From Bog-473 sp963707835 (GTDB taxonomy: Bacteria; Actinomycetota; Acidimicrobiia; Acidimicrobiales; RAAP-2), in NCBI GenBank assembly GCA_963707835.1, contig CAVPRI010000001.1, positions 806,001-870,000 on the forward strand: a DNA stretch of 64,000 bases, read 5' to 3'. The notes beneath the pieces were generated by a model. It was not told the DNA's origin. It searched no databases and saw nothing but the letters and a program-made list of their open reading frames with translations. The position numbers were made by a program, and so were the translations under genes. This document shows, in pieces, positions 1-8,114 of this stretch; the stretch's first letter is position 1; each line of letters opens with the position of its first letter.

Positions 1-594
1 ATCGCACAGGGCTTCGACCTCGCTCAGGAGGTGCGAGGAGAGGAACACGGTCTGGCCGCGCCCTTTGGCCTCGTGCACGCACTCCCGGAAGACCTGCTCC
101 ATCAAGGGGTCGAGCCCGGCTGTCGGCTCGTCGAGCACGAGCAGGTCGGTGCGGGTCATGAGCGCGGCCACGAGGAGGACCTTCTGACGGTTGCCCTTGG
201 AGTACGCCCGCACTTTCTTGGCCGGGTCCAGATCGAAGCGCTCGACCAACTCGTCGCGGTAGGTCGTGTCGACGCTCCCGTGTACCTGTCCGAGCACGTG
301 GAGCGTCTCCGCGCCGGTCAGACCGGGCCAGAGGTTGGCCTCACCGGGGACGTAGGCGAGTCGGCGATGCGCGGCGACGGTCTGGCGGTGCGCATCGAGC
401 CCGAAGATCTCACAGCGACCCGAGGTGGGCCGAAGGAGCCCGAGGAGCAGGCGGATCGTGGTCGTCTTGCCGGCGCCGTTGGGCCCGAGATAGCCCATGA
501 CCTCGCCGGGCTCCACCTCGAGGTCCAACTCGTCGAGGGCCTGGACGCGCCCGAAGCGCTTGGAGAGGTGCACGGCACGCACGGCGCTGGTCAC
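1..594 (-). CDS. ABC transporter ATP-binding protein (C-terminus cut by window edge)
   Basis: This is the cytoplasmic ATPase subunit of an ABC transporter, with 198 codons visible. Walker A (GPNGAGKTT) is at residues 37-45, the signature loop reads SKGNRQ at 132-137, Walker B ends LLVLDEPT at 151-158, and the H-loop SSH is at 186-188. The SKGN form of the signature and the spacing match the ABC-2 exporter or drug/antibiotic efflux type (CcmA/DrrA-like). The start is GTG 594, chosen because GGGAG lies just upstream. The permease would be expected beyond the left edge. The substrate cannot be told from the ATPase. Confidence 0.9.
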   Translation of the reverse strand, partial: MTSAVRAVHLSKRFGRVQALDELDLEVEPGEVMGYLGPNGAGKTTTIRLLLGLLRPTSGRCEIFGLDAHRQTVAAHRRLAYVPGEANLWPGLTGAETLHVLGQVHGSVDTTYRDELVERFDLDPAKKVRAYSKGNRQKVLLVAALMTRTDLLVLDEPTAGLDPLMEQVFRECVHEAKGRGQTVFLSSHLLSEVEALCD

Positions 595-871
595 GGCGTT
601 CTCCCTTCGTCGAGGGCCGAGTCTGGCCCACGGTGCGGTCACGGTGTGGCCCGCATTGCACCACACGGCCACCGGTGGATGGCTGGACCGTGAATCCGTG
701 CTCCCCATCTGGCCACCGCGCATCAAACGAGCGCGGTCTCCCCATAACCGCTCACGTTTTTTGCCCAGAATTGGCCCTCAGCCCTTGCACTCGGCGGAGA
801 ACGTGGTCAAGATGACTACACCGTTGTAACTACACGAGTGCCACGTGATGCCAAGAAGGGGGGCGAACCAA

Positions 872-1159
872 GTGCCAGTTGACATCGTCACCTCGCTCTA
901 CGGTCGCCAAGAACGAAGCTGGCAGCTGCAAGCGAACTGCATGGGCGTCGACCCGGATCTCTTTTTTCCGGAGCGCGGCGCCTCGACCCGCGAGGCCAAG
1001 GAGGTCTGCCGCGGTTGCGTGGTGCGTGAGGACTGCCTCGAGTACGCCCTGGCCAATGGTGAGAAGTTCGGCATCTGGGGCGGGATGAGCGAACGGGAGC
1101 GCCGCCGGCTGCGGCGGGCCCGTGCCCTGGCTCGCCGGGACGTGGCCAGCGCTTCCTGA
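872..1159 (+). CDS. WhiB-family iron-sulfur transcription regulator
   Basis: This 95-aa protein has the WhiB fold signature: four cysteines (C23, C46, C49, C55) that would hold a 4Fe-4S cluster, the turn GIWGG at 67-71, and a basic C-terminal tail (ERERRRLRRAR) for DNA contact. WhiB proteins are actinobacterial regulators that usually act with the principal sigma factor. GTG 872 is preferred to GTG 845 because AAGGGGGG sits about 8 nt before it. It is divergent from the ABC gene across 277 bp, so the two probably have separate promoters there. A second WhiB gene lies 1 kb downstream on the other strand. I cannot assign it to a numbered WhiB class with certainty. Confidence 0.93.
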   Translation: MPVDIVTSLYGRQERSWQLQANCMGVDPDLFFPERGASTREAKEVCRGCVVREDCLEYALANGEKFGIWGGMSERERRRLRRARALARRDVASAS

Positions 1160-1181
1160 TCCTGCCCCGGGGGCCGGCGGC

Positions 1182-2081
1182 TCAGCGGCCCGGGTCGGCG
1201 AGACGGGCCTCCACGGTGTCCTCGGCCGAGAGCCCGAGTTCGTGCCATCGAGCGCGCGGGACGTCGGCCAGCACGGTCTCGGGAACGAGACCCACCAGCT
1301 CGCCTCCCAGCGCCCGACCCCCGGCCTGGCGCATGAGGCCGTCCACCATGTCGTAGACGTGGGCGGGACCGCTGACGGCGGGGTCGATCAGGTTGCACGA
1401 GACCTGGGCCCGTGCCCCCAGCGCCAGCCCCAGGGCCCGCACCTCAGGCGAGCGGACCTGGCGGGCCACCTGGCGAGCCACCTCGACCGAGGAGACCCAG
1501 ACGTTGTAGGCCACCAGGGCACGCCGCGCCCCGACGGCCGTGACCCCGGTCCGTGGATCTGGATCCGACGGCCCGGCCAGAGGTGTCACCGTGCCCTCCC
1601 GGCCCGCGTGCTCGAGAGCCCGGCGGAGCTCGGGCAGCGTGCGGTGGCCACCGCCGGGCAACGGCCCGTACGGGTAGGCCGGGACCCCGAGAGTGAGGCC
1701 CAGCCAGTGGGCGAAGGCGTTGCGCAGTGCCACCGCCTCGGTCAGGTCGGAGGCCGGGGCGCCGTGAGGGACATAGGGGACGAAAGGCACCACGTCGAGC
1801 ACCCCGAAGCGCGGGTGGGCCCCCGCGTGGTGGCGCAGGTCCAAGGAGTTCACCACCGCGGTCGCCAGCGCCTGGGCACTCCCCATGACCGCCTCGGCGC
1901 TCCCTCCGAGGGTCATCACGCAGCGGTTGTGATCCGGATCACAGTGGACGTCGAGGAGGGCCGGCCCGGCGGCGGCACCCAGGCGGCCGATCAGTTCGAG
2001 GTCTCGACCCTCGCTGACGTTGATGACGCACTCGACACACCCCGTGCCGGTGCGTGCTGAGCCTTGTCCACTGGCGCCCAC
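1182..2081 (-). CDS. glutamate formimidoyltransferase-like protein (FTCD N-domain family)
   Basis: This 299-aa protein matches the folate-dependent formiminotransferase domain, with the characteristic opening VECVINVSEGRD followed by DVHCDPDHNRCVMT and a central LDLRHHAGAHPRFGVLDVVP block. Family members move a formimino group from formiminoglutamate to tetrahydrofolate in histidine breakdown. The length fits the one-domain form without the cyclodeaminase half. No histidine-utilisation genes are nearby, so the substrate in this organism is uncertain. The GTG start at 2081 has only a weak ribosome site. The gene sits between two whiB genes, 36 nt after the second one in transcription order. 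Confidence 0.85.
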   Translation of the reverse strand: MGASGQGSARTGTGCVECVINVSEGRDLELIGRLGAAAGPALLDVHCDPDHNRCVMTLGGSAEAVMGSAQALATAVVNSLDLRHHAGAHPRFGVLDVVPFVPYVPHGAPASDLTEAVALRNAFAHWLGLTLGVPAYPYGPLPGGGHRTLPELRRALEHAGREGTVTPLAGPSDPDPRTGVTAVGARRALVAYNVWVSSVEVARQVARQVRSPEVRALGLALGARAQVSCNLIDPAVSGPAHVYDMVDGLMRQAGGRALGGELVGLVPETVLADVPRARWHELGLSAEDTVEARLADPGR

Positions 2082-2116
2082 GCTCTCAGCGTGGCAGGTG
2101 CGAGGCCGATGGCCGG

Positions 2117-2362
2117 CTACCGGGCGACGACCGCGTGTGAGAGGCGGCGGCGGCGAAGGATGCGGCGACGCTCACGCTCGGACGCGCCACCCCAGACCCC
2201 GTGGTCGATGTGGTTGTCCAGCGCGTACTCGAGGCAGGACTCCGATACGGGGCACTCGGCGCAGACGCGCTGGGCCACCAGGACACCCATCCCGTCGTTG
2301 GGAAAGAAGACGTCCGGCGCAACTTCCTTGCACTTGCCCTGGGCCATCCATTCGGTATCCAT
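2117..2362 (-). CDS. WhiB-family transcription regulator, short form
   Basis: This 81-aa protein carries the four WhiB cysteines (C11, C34, C37, C43), GVWGG at 55-59 and a strongly basic tail (ERERRRILRRRR). It is shorter at the N-terminus than the first WhiB and resembles the WhiB2/WhmD group, which controls septation in mycobacteria; that class assignment is inference. ATG 2362 has GAAAGGGG at a usable distance. It is transcribed toward the formiminotransferase gene and is probably followed by it in one transcript, with 35 nt between them. Confidence 0.92.
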   Translation of the reverse strand: MDTEWMAQGKCKEVAPDVFFPNDGMGVLVAQRVCAECPVSESCLEYALDNHIDHGVWGGASERERRRILRRRRLSHAVVAR

Positions 2363-2532
2363 CGTGTGGCACCCCTTTCACGCTCCATTTTAAAGGAGGT
2401 GACGTTCGCGTTACAGGGTTTGCGCATAGGAAGTTCGTAAGAATCCCGGCCATTCTATGCCTGTGACCAGGGGTGACGCGCTCACGCAGCCCAAGGCTAC
2501 GCTGGCGCCCAGCGAAGAAACCAGGAGGTGCC

Positions 2533-2827
2533 ATGTCCCCGGACACCGAGGACGACGTCGTCGAAGAGGGTGAGCCAGTCGAGCCGATCGGACACGTGCG
2601 CGTCGTCTACCTCGGTCCAGTTGCGCCCCACTGGGAGGTGCAGTCGGACTACGGCCCTCCCGAGGTGATCGACCAGTTCCGCGAGCCGCGCCCTGGCCCG
2701 CCTCGTGCTGCTCCCACCGCACGATCCCCAGTTCCGCCGTAACAGCGAGCGGGTGGTGCGCGACGCCGAGCGAGAGCAGCTCGCGCTCGAATGGGTCCTC
2801 GACTACGGCGAGGCGGCCGAGGGCTGA
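2533..2827 (+). pseudogene. small conserved-looking hypothetical protein, split by a one-base frameshift
   Basis: ATG 2533 follows a strong AGGAGGTG site and opens a frame reading VRVVYLGPVAPHWEV and then VIDQFRE. Near 2690 that frame degrades into a proline-rich tail. The +1 frame takes over with ALARLVLLPPHDPQFRRNSE and ends at TGA 2825-2827. Removing one base between about 2683 and 2695 gives a single charged protein of about 97 aa with continuous actinobacterial codon use. I do not recognise a function. The defect is either a sequence error or a real frameshift. Confidence 0.6.
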
Positions 2828-3012
2828 CCCACCCGCCTCCTCCCTCTCCGCCAAGCTCGGGGCGCGTCGGCTCTGTCGAGCAATCCGGCGACCCCGCCGA
2901 TCTGCACCCGAGTTGCCACCCGCTCACCACCTCTGGGAGACCAGGGTTGTGCAGAGTTTGTGATCAGGTGATCGGCGCCGTGCCGGCCACGATCGAGGCA
3001 GGGGGAACACAG

Positions 3013-3333
3013 ATGCGCGGTACCGAGATGAACGAGGGTGTTCGGGTGGTCGAGACCCTGACGGCACTGATCGGCGCACTGTCCGACGACGAGCTGGCGC
3101 TGGTACGTACGCTGACGCCGCCGGAGGTCGAGGGCGCGCTCACGGTCGAGCACCTGTTCGACCTCGTCGACGTGCTGTCGTCCATCCGCCGTGACGAGGC
3201 GGTGGCCGAGTACGTCTATGCCATCGCCCCGGGTTGGGACGGCACCGTCGAGGCGTTGCTCCTGGCGGCTCGGGTCACCACGACGCTCAACCGCTACGAG
3301 CTCGAGCACTGCGTGCCCCTGTACGCCGGCTGA
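3013..3333 (+). CDS. hypothetical protein, small acidic helical
   Basis: This 106-aa protein is predicted mainly helical and acidic, with leucine-rich stretches (LTALIGALSDDELALVRTL and VEHLFDLVDVLSSIRRDE). It has no signal peptide or membrane segment. ATG 3013 is chosen because GGGGGAA lies just before it; ATG 3028 is also possible. I do not recognise the family. It converges with the DUF2342 gene, and a G+C-rich hairpin at 3346-3370 lies between the two stops. Confidence 0.7.
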   Translation: MRGTEMNEGVRVVETLTALIGALSDDELALVRTLTPPEVEGALTVEHLFDLVDVLSSIRRDEAVAEYVYAIAPGWDGTVEALLLAARVTTTLNRYELEHCVPLYAG

Positions 3334-3345
3334 GACGCCGGCGTG

Positions 3346-3370
3346 GCCCCGGGGTCGGGACGCCCGGGGC
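3346..3370. terminator. putative bidirectional terminator hairpin
   Basis: An 8-bp perfect stem GCCCCGGG/CCCGGGGC (3346-3353 and 3363-3370) with a 9-nt loop sits exactly between the convergent stops at 3333 and 3371. There is no clear T-run, as is usual in high-GC actinobacteria. Confidence 0.5.
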
Positions 3371-4576
3371 TCAGTCCATGAGCCCGATGCGGGCCAGCCA
3401 GAGCCCCGGAGCATCGACCTCTGCCGGGGTGGGCAGGTCGAGCTCGTCGGCCCACAGGCGGGCCAGGGCATCCTCGCCGGACCGCTCGACGACCCCGGTC
3501 ACGAAGGCGCGTCCGCGGTCCACCTCGTCCTGACCCACATCGAGCCCGAAGAGCCCGGCGAATGCCTGCTCGCCCTTGCCCTCCTCGATGCGGTACCGGT
3601 ACCACGCCTCGCCGAGTGCAGCGGGTGACGAGGTCAGTTTCCCGGCGATGTGCGCCGTGACGTGGTCGGCGTAGGCGCCGAGGGCCGTCGTCTGGGCCGA
3701 CAGAGCGCTCGAGATGTTGCGCTGCTCGGGGCTGATGAGCTCGGAGAGCAGCGCCTCGGGGTCGCCGAGTGCTTCCTCGAGCGAGGTGGCATCGCCGATC
3801 CCTTCGCCCAGTCGCTCGACCATCGAACGCTGCGCGGCCGCCGCGTGGGCCGACGCGTCACCGAGCAGGGTGGACAGTGACGCTCGCACACTCGGACGTG
3901 TGAGGACGGCGTGCATGGTCAGCTCGCGCACGCACACCCACAGCTGGACCTCCTGGAGCGAGAGGCTCCAGTCCTCCGCGAAGCGAGCGATGTTCCCCGG
4001 GACGAGGAGCAGCGTCGACGACTCGGGCCACGGCAGGGGGAGCGCGTACTGGCCGAAAGCCCGCCTGGCCAGGTGCCCGGCGGCCGAGCCGAATTGCATG
4101 CCGAGGAACACGGGACCGAGGGTCAGCGCGAATTGCCCGAGCAGTCCGCTCAGGCCGGCTGCACCACTCGGGTCGAGCTCGCCCAGGTCGAGCGAGGTCG
4201 GCACGGCGGATGCCCCTTGCTGCTGGGCCTCCACCATCGACTTGAGGACCGGTCGGTAGGCGGTGAGAACCTGGGCGCTCCACTGGCCCGGACCCACCGT
4301 CTCGAAGGAGACCGTGGGTCCCCCGGCGCTCAACGCGATCCCGGTGGCCTCGGCCACGTGGAGCTCGGCCACCCGGGCCAGCTCGTCGAAGGCGATGCGC
4401 ACCAGCGGATCGGGGTTCTCGTCGTCACCGCCGTCGGTGGCGACACCGAAAGCCAACGTCCGTGCCGCCTCGAACCAGCTGTCCGCCGCTCCTGGTCCCG
4501 TCCCGATCACCTTGAGCAGGTCCCCCAAGAGGCCGCCCATCGGATTGTCGGGGTCGCCGGATCCGAACATGCTCAC
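3371..4576 (-). CDS. DUF2342 / zincin_2 family protein (putative zinc metallopeptidase-like hydrolase)
   Basis: This 401-aa protein has the layout of the actinobacterial DUF2342 family, often labelled coenzyme-F420-associated hydrolase: an N-terminal FGSGDPDNPMGGLLGDLLK segment, a glycine-rich middle (MQFGSAAGHLARRAFGQY), the LLVPGNIARFAEDW block near 190-203, and a zincin-like helix. The helix reads RELTMH at 217-222 where a metallopeptidase would have HExxH, so the first histidine is arginine. This may be a non-peptidase member. It is cytoplasmic by lack of signal or membrane segments. ATG 4576 lies 9 nt before the membrane PDZ gene stop region. Confidence 0.8.
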   Translation of the reverse strand: MSMFGSGDPDNPMGGLLGDLLKVIGTGPGAADSWFEAARTLAFGVATDGGDDENPDPLVRIAFDELARVAELHVAEATGIALSAGGPTVSFETVGPGQWSAQVLTAYRPVLKSMVEAQQQGASAVPTSLDLGELDPSGAAGLSGLLGQFALTLGPVFLGMQFGSAAGHLARRAFGQYALPLPWPESSTLLLVPGNIARFAEDWSLSLQEVQLWVCVRELTMHAVLTRPSVRASLSTLLGDASAHAAAAQRSMVERLGEGIGDATSLEEALGDPEALLSELISPEQRNISSALSAQTTALGAYADHVTAHIAGKLTSSPAALGEAWYRYRIEEGKGEQAFAGLFGLDVGQDEVDRGRAFVTGVVERSGEDALARLWADELDLPTPAEVDAPGLWLARIGLMD

Positions 4577-4585
4577 CCCTGCATG

Positions 4586-5842
4586 CTAGGAGGACTTGCC
4601 GAGCACCACGTCGACGACCCGGGTGCCGGCTGGCTGGTCCACGGAGAGCTCGATCGGGTTGCCCGGCGTCAGGACGTACAGGCGCGCCCGCAGCTCGGCC
4701 ATGGTGCGCACGGGCAGGCCGTTCACTCCGACGATCACCTGGCCCGCCAGGATGTGGGCGTCGGCCGCCGGACCGCCCGGGTCCACCGCGTCCACCAGGG
4801 CGCCCGCGCCGAACGCGGCATCGCTGCCCGAGATCCCCAGCCAGCCCGACTCGACCCTGCTGTTGGACCTGAGGTCATTGGCCACGCCGACGACCAGGTT
4901 GCTGGGGAGGAAGGTGGCGGGCGACGTTGTGCCGCCGGGGTCGTAGAGCATGCCGACCACCGCGCCTTGGGCGTCGAGCAAGGGCTGGCCGGCCACCGCG
5001 GCCGGAGGCGTCGCCGGGGCTGTGGTGGTCGACGATGCCGATGCGGTCGTCACCACGCCCGACGACGAGGTGATGGCGGGCATTCCCCGGGCCGGCCCAT
5101 CGGCGATGGCCGTGCCCACGGCGGTCACCGATCCCGGCGTGCAGTGCAGCGCCAGCCGGGGCCCGCCGGCGGGGACCAGACTGAGGACCATGGCGGACGA
5201 CCCACCGGTCAGATTGGTGTCGTCGGCGAACGGGGCCACGGGGAGGTCCTCGGAAACGTCGACCAGCGCCACGTCGGAGGCGGGATCGGTGGCCACGATC
5301 GAGGCGGTGAGCGACGTACCGTCCGGACCCAGGGCCGTGATGCTGCGTGCCCCGGACAAGGGGTCGGCGACGGTGGCCACCAGTCCGCCCTCGGCCACCG
5401 CGATGCCCATGATGGACACCTGCCCGGCGGCGGTCCGAACACGGAGCTCGACCATGGCGCGCCCGGCGGCCGCCGCGGCCGGTGGCACCGCGTTCTCGAC
5501 GCCCGCCAGCGTGGTGATCGATCCGTTCACCGCCAGCTTGGCCGAGCTCAGGTTCTCGGGCCGGTCGGACGCGGGCGAGAGGAGCACGGCGATCCAGGCC
5601 ACTGCAGCCATGGCCGCGGCCACTCCCACCAGGGTCATCGCGGTATTGCGATAGGGATGGTGATGGGGCGGGTTGAGCACCATGGGGACCGCCCCCGCGC
5701 CTCCCCCGAGCTCGCTCGGGTGGCGCCAGATCCGGTCGGCGGGATCGATCCAGCCGTGCAGGGGCGTGTCGGGGTCCTCGAGGTTGCCGCCTCCCTCAGG
5801 GCCCGGCCGGCCGTCCTCGGGCTCGTCGGGCATGTCGTTCAC
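4586..5842 (-). CDS. membrane-anchored HtrA-like PDZ protein with degenerate catalytic triad
   Basis: This 418-aa protein has a cytoplasmic N-terminus (1-65), one membrane helix (about 67-89), a trypsin-like region (about 130-320) and a C-terminal PDZ domain (about 330-415, with GWLGI and PGGPAADAHILAGQVIVGVNG). Active HtrA enzymes use His-Asp-Ser. Here the Asp motif survives (SDVALVDV, D190), but the His segment reads GLVATVADPL (153-162) without histidine, and the usual GNSGGPL is VAGQPLL (283-289) without a serine. It is therefore probably a scaffold or sensor rather than a protease. It is divergent from mreB across 72 bp and is followed by the DUF2342 gene. Confidence 0.85.
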   Translation of the reverse strand: MNDMPDEPEDGRPGPEGGGNLEDPDTPLHGWIDPADRIWRHPSELGGGAGAVPMVLNPPHHHPYRNTAMTLVGVAAAMAAVAWIAVLLSPASDRPENLSSAKLAVNGSITTLAGVENAVPPAAAAAGRAMVELRVRTAAGQVSIMGIAVAEGGLVATVADPLSGARSITALGPDGTSLTASIVATDPASDVALVDVSEDLPVAPFADDTNLTGGSSAMVLSLVPAGGPRLALHCTPGSVTAVGTAIADGPARGMPAITSSSGVVTTASASSTTTAPATPPAAVAGQPLLDAQGAVVGMLYDPGGTTSPATFLPSNLVVGVANDLRSNSRVESGWLGISGSDAAFGAGALVDAVDPGGPAADAHILAGQVIVGVNGLPVRTMAELRARLYVLTPGNPIELSVDQPAGTRVVDVVLGKSS

Positions 5843-5914
5843 CGCGAGCGACGATATCGAGATCCGGTCCGAAGATACCGTCGCCCCGGCGGCGCCGCCT
5901 TACCATGAGGCCCC

Positions 5915-6916
5915 ATGTCGCGTGACCTGGCCATCGATCTCGGGACGGCCAACACCCTGGTGTACGCCAAGGGAAAGGGGGTCGTCCTGAACGAGCCCAC
6001 CGTGGTGGCGCTCGATTCGCGCAGCCGCGATGTGCTGGCCATCGGCTCGGCCGCGTGGCAGATGATCGGGCGCACGCCCGGCTACATCGTGGCGGAGCGT
6101 CCGCTCCGCGGTGGCGCCATCACCGACTTCGAGGTGACCGAGCGCATGCTCAGCGTGCTCCTTCGGCGGGTCGGCGTGAGCCGGCTCAACCGTCCCAAAG
6201 TGCTGATCTGTGTGCCCTCGGCCATCACCGCGGTCGAGCGCCGCGCCGTCAAGGAGGCGGCGCGGCGGGCCGGGGCCTCGGCCAGCTACCTGATCGAGCA
6301 ACCCATGGCCGCGGCCATCGGCGCGGGCCTGCCCATCCACGAGCCGGTCGGCAACATGGTGGTCGACGTTGGTGGCGGGACCTCCGAGACAGCGGTCATC
6401 TCCCTCGGCGGCGTGGTGGCCGTCCAGGCGTTGCGCTGCGGCGGTTTCGATTTCGACGCGTCCATACAGGCCTACGTGCGGCACCACTTCGGCGTGGCCA
6501 TCGGCGAGCGCACTGCCGAAGCCGTGAAGATGGCCATCGGGTCGGCCTTCCCCTACGCCGGGGAGCAGCAAGCCGAGATCCGAGGCCGCGAGGTGGCCAC
6601 GGGCCGCCCCAAGACGGTCATCCTCTCTCCGATGGATGTGCGAGACGCGCTCGAGGACAATGTGGCGTCCATCATGCGGGCAGCCGCGGAGTGCCTCGCT
6701 GAGGCGCCTCCGGAGCTCGCCCAGGACATCATCTTCCAGGGGGTCCATCTGACGGGCGGCGGGGGGTTGCTGCGGGGCATGTCCCAGCGCCTGGCCGATG
6801 CCACCTCCGTACCGGTCCACCTGGTGGATACGCCGCTCGAGTGCGTGGTCCAGGGCGCCGGCGTGTGCCTGGAGTCCTTCGACCGGTTGAAGCGGCTCTT
6901 CGCCCTCGACGACTGA
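5915..6916 (+). CDS. mreB: rod-shape/actin-like protein MreB family
   Basis: This 333-aa protein is a bacterial actin. It shows the phosphate-1 loop DLGTANT (8-14), the hinge TDFEVTERML (70-79), CVPSAITAVERRAVKEAA near 99-116, the phosphate-2 loop DVGGGTSETA (151-160) and the adenosine loop LTGGGGLLRG near 283-292. MreB polymers guide side-wall peptidoglycan synthesis or, in sporulating actinobacteria, spore-wall synthesis. No mreC or mreD is adjacent: the gene is divergent from the HtrA-like gene and converges with an acyl-CoA dehydrogenase. The length is slightly below the usual 335-350. Mbl-type function cannot be separated by eye. Confidence 0.93.
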   Translation: MSRDLAIDLGTANTLVYAKGKGVVLNEPTVVALDSRSRDVLAIGSAAWQMIGRTPGYIVAERPLRGGAITDFEVTERMLSVLLRRVGVSRLNRPKVLICVPSAITAVERRAVKEAARRAGASASYLIEQPMAAAIGAGLPIHEPVGNMVVDVGGGTSETAVISLGGVVAVQALRCGGFDFDASIQAYVRHHFGVAIGERTAEAVKMAIGSAFPYAGEQQAEIRGREVATGRPKTVILSPMDVRDALEDNVASIMRAAAECLAEAPPELAQDIIFQGVHLTGGGGLLRGMSQRLADATSVPVHLVDTPLECVVQGAGVCLESFDRLKRLFALDD

Positions 6917-6936
6917 GCGGCCCCGCCGCCCCGGCC

Positions 6937-8091
6937 TCAGAGGCGGGACAGCAGCTCCCGGGCGATGACGACCTTTTGCACCTGGTTGGTGCCCTCGTAG
7001 ATCTGGGTGACCTTGGCGTCGCGCAGGTAGCGCTCGACGGGGAATTCCTTGGTGTAGCCGTAGCCGCCGAGGAGCTGGACGGCGTCGATGGTCACGGCCA
7101 TGGCGGCGTCGGAGGCGAAGGCCTTGGCCATGGCCCCGATGGCGGTCAGCTCACCGGCGGGGTCCTCGTCGACCAGGGCGCAGGCCCGGTAGACGAGCGA
7201 GCGGGCGGCCTCGGTGCGCATGGCCATCTCGGCGAGCATGAAGCGCAGGCCCTGGAGGTCGGCGATGGGGCCCCCGAAGGCCCGGCGCTGGGTCATGTAG
7301 CGCGCCGAGTAGTCGATGGCCCCTTGGGCGATGCCCACCGCCTGGGCCCCGATGGTCGGGCGGGAGCGGTCCAAGGTGTGCATGGCGATGCGGAACCCCT
7401 GGCCCTCTTCGCCCAGGCGATGGGTGGCGGGGACCCGGACCTCGTCGAGGACCACCTCGCCGGTCGGGCTGCCGCGCATGCCGAGCTTGTCCTCGTGCTT
7501 GGCCACGCTGATGCCCCAGTCCTTTTCCACCACGAAGGCGCTGATGCCCCGCGACCCGGCCTCGGGGTCGGTCTTGGCGAAGACCACGTAGACGTCGGAG
7601 ATCCCGGCGTTGGTGATCCAGTACTTCGAGCCGCTCAGCACGTAGGAGTCCCCGTCACGCACCGCCCTGGTCCGCATGGAGGCCACGTCAGAGCCGGCAT
7701 CGGCCTCCGAGAGGCAGTAGCTGGCCTGGATCTGCCCGGCCGCCACCTGGGGCAGGTAGGCCTCCTTGAGCTCCTCTGAGCCCCAGTTCATGATGGGCAG
7801 CATCCCGAGCTTGGAGATCAAGATGGTCAACGAGGTCGAGGCGCACACCCGGGCCAGCTCTTCGACGCAGACGGCCTGGGTCACCGAGTCGGCCCCGGCA
7901 CCGCCGTAGGCAACGGGGATTCCGAGGGCGGGGATCTCGAAGGAGACACAGGCGTCGAAGGAGGCCTGGGGGTAACTGGCGGTGCGGTCCACCTCGGCCG
8001 CGTGCGGGGCGATCTTGTCCTCGCAAAAGGTGCGCAGGCTGGCGCGGAACTCGCGCTGGACGTCACTCAGGGAAAAGGTCGGGGCGCTCAC
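6937..8091 (-). CDS. acyl-CoA dehydrogenase
   Basis: This 384-aa protein is a full-length FAD acyl-CoA dehydrogenase, which oxidises acyl-CoA to 2-enoyl-CoA and passes electrons to an electron-transfer flavoprotein. It contains the FAD/substrate motif YCLSEADAGSDVA, the loop KYWITNAG, and the C-terminal LLGGYGYTKEFPVERYLRDA followed by IYEGTNQVQ, whose glutamate is the usual catalytic base in short and medium-chain enzymes. The start at 8091 gives MSAPTFSLSDVQRE. No beta-oxidation partner is adjacent, so the chain-length preference is open. Confidence 0.93.
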   Translation of the reverse strand: MSAPTFSLSDVQREFRASLRTFCEDKIAPHAAEVDRTASYPQASFDACVSFEIPALGIPVAYGGAGADSVTQAVCVEELARVCASTSLTILISKLGMLPIMNWGSEELKEAYLPQVAAGQIQASYCLSEADAGSDVASMRTRAVRDGDSYVLSGSKYWITNAGISDVYVVFAKTDPEAGSRGISAFVVEKDWGISVAKHEDKLGMRGSPTGEVVLDEVRVPATHRLGEEGQGFRIAMHTLDRSRPTIGAQAVGIAQGAIDYSARYMTQRRAFGGPIADLQGLRFMLAEMAMRTEAARSLVYRACALVDEDPAGELTAIGAMAKAFASDAAMAVTIDAVQLLGGYGYTKEFPVERYLRDAKVTQIYEGTNQVQKVVIARELLSRL

Positions 8092-8114
8092 GGGGCCATT
8101 GTGGCAGAGGAGGG

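Noticed and set aside
3911..5908. Very long plus-strand open frame (665 codons) opposite DUF2342 and the HtrA-like gene
   Set aside because: It is an antisense frame that is open because of high third-position G+C. Its text is His/Arg/Gly-rich without any domain, while both minus-strand genes have clear families.
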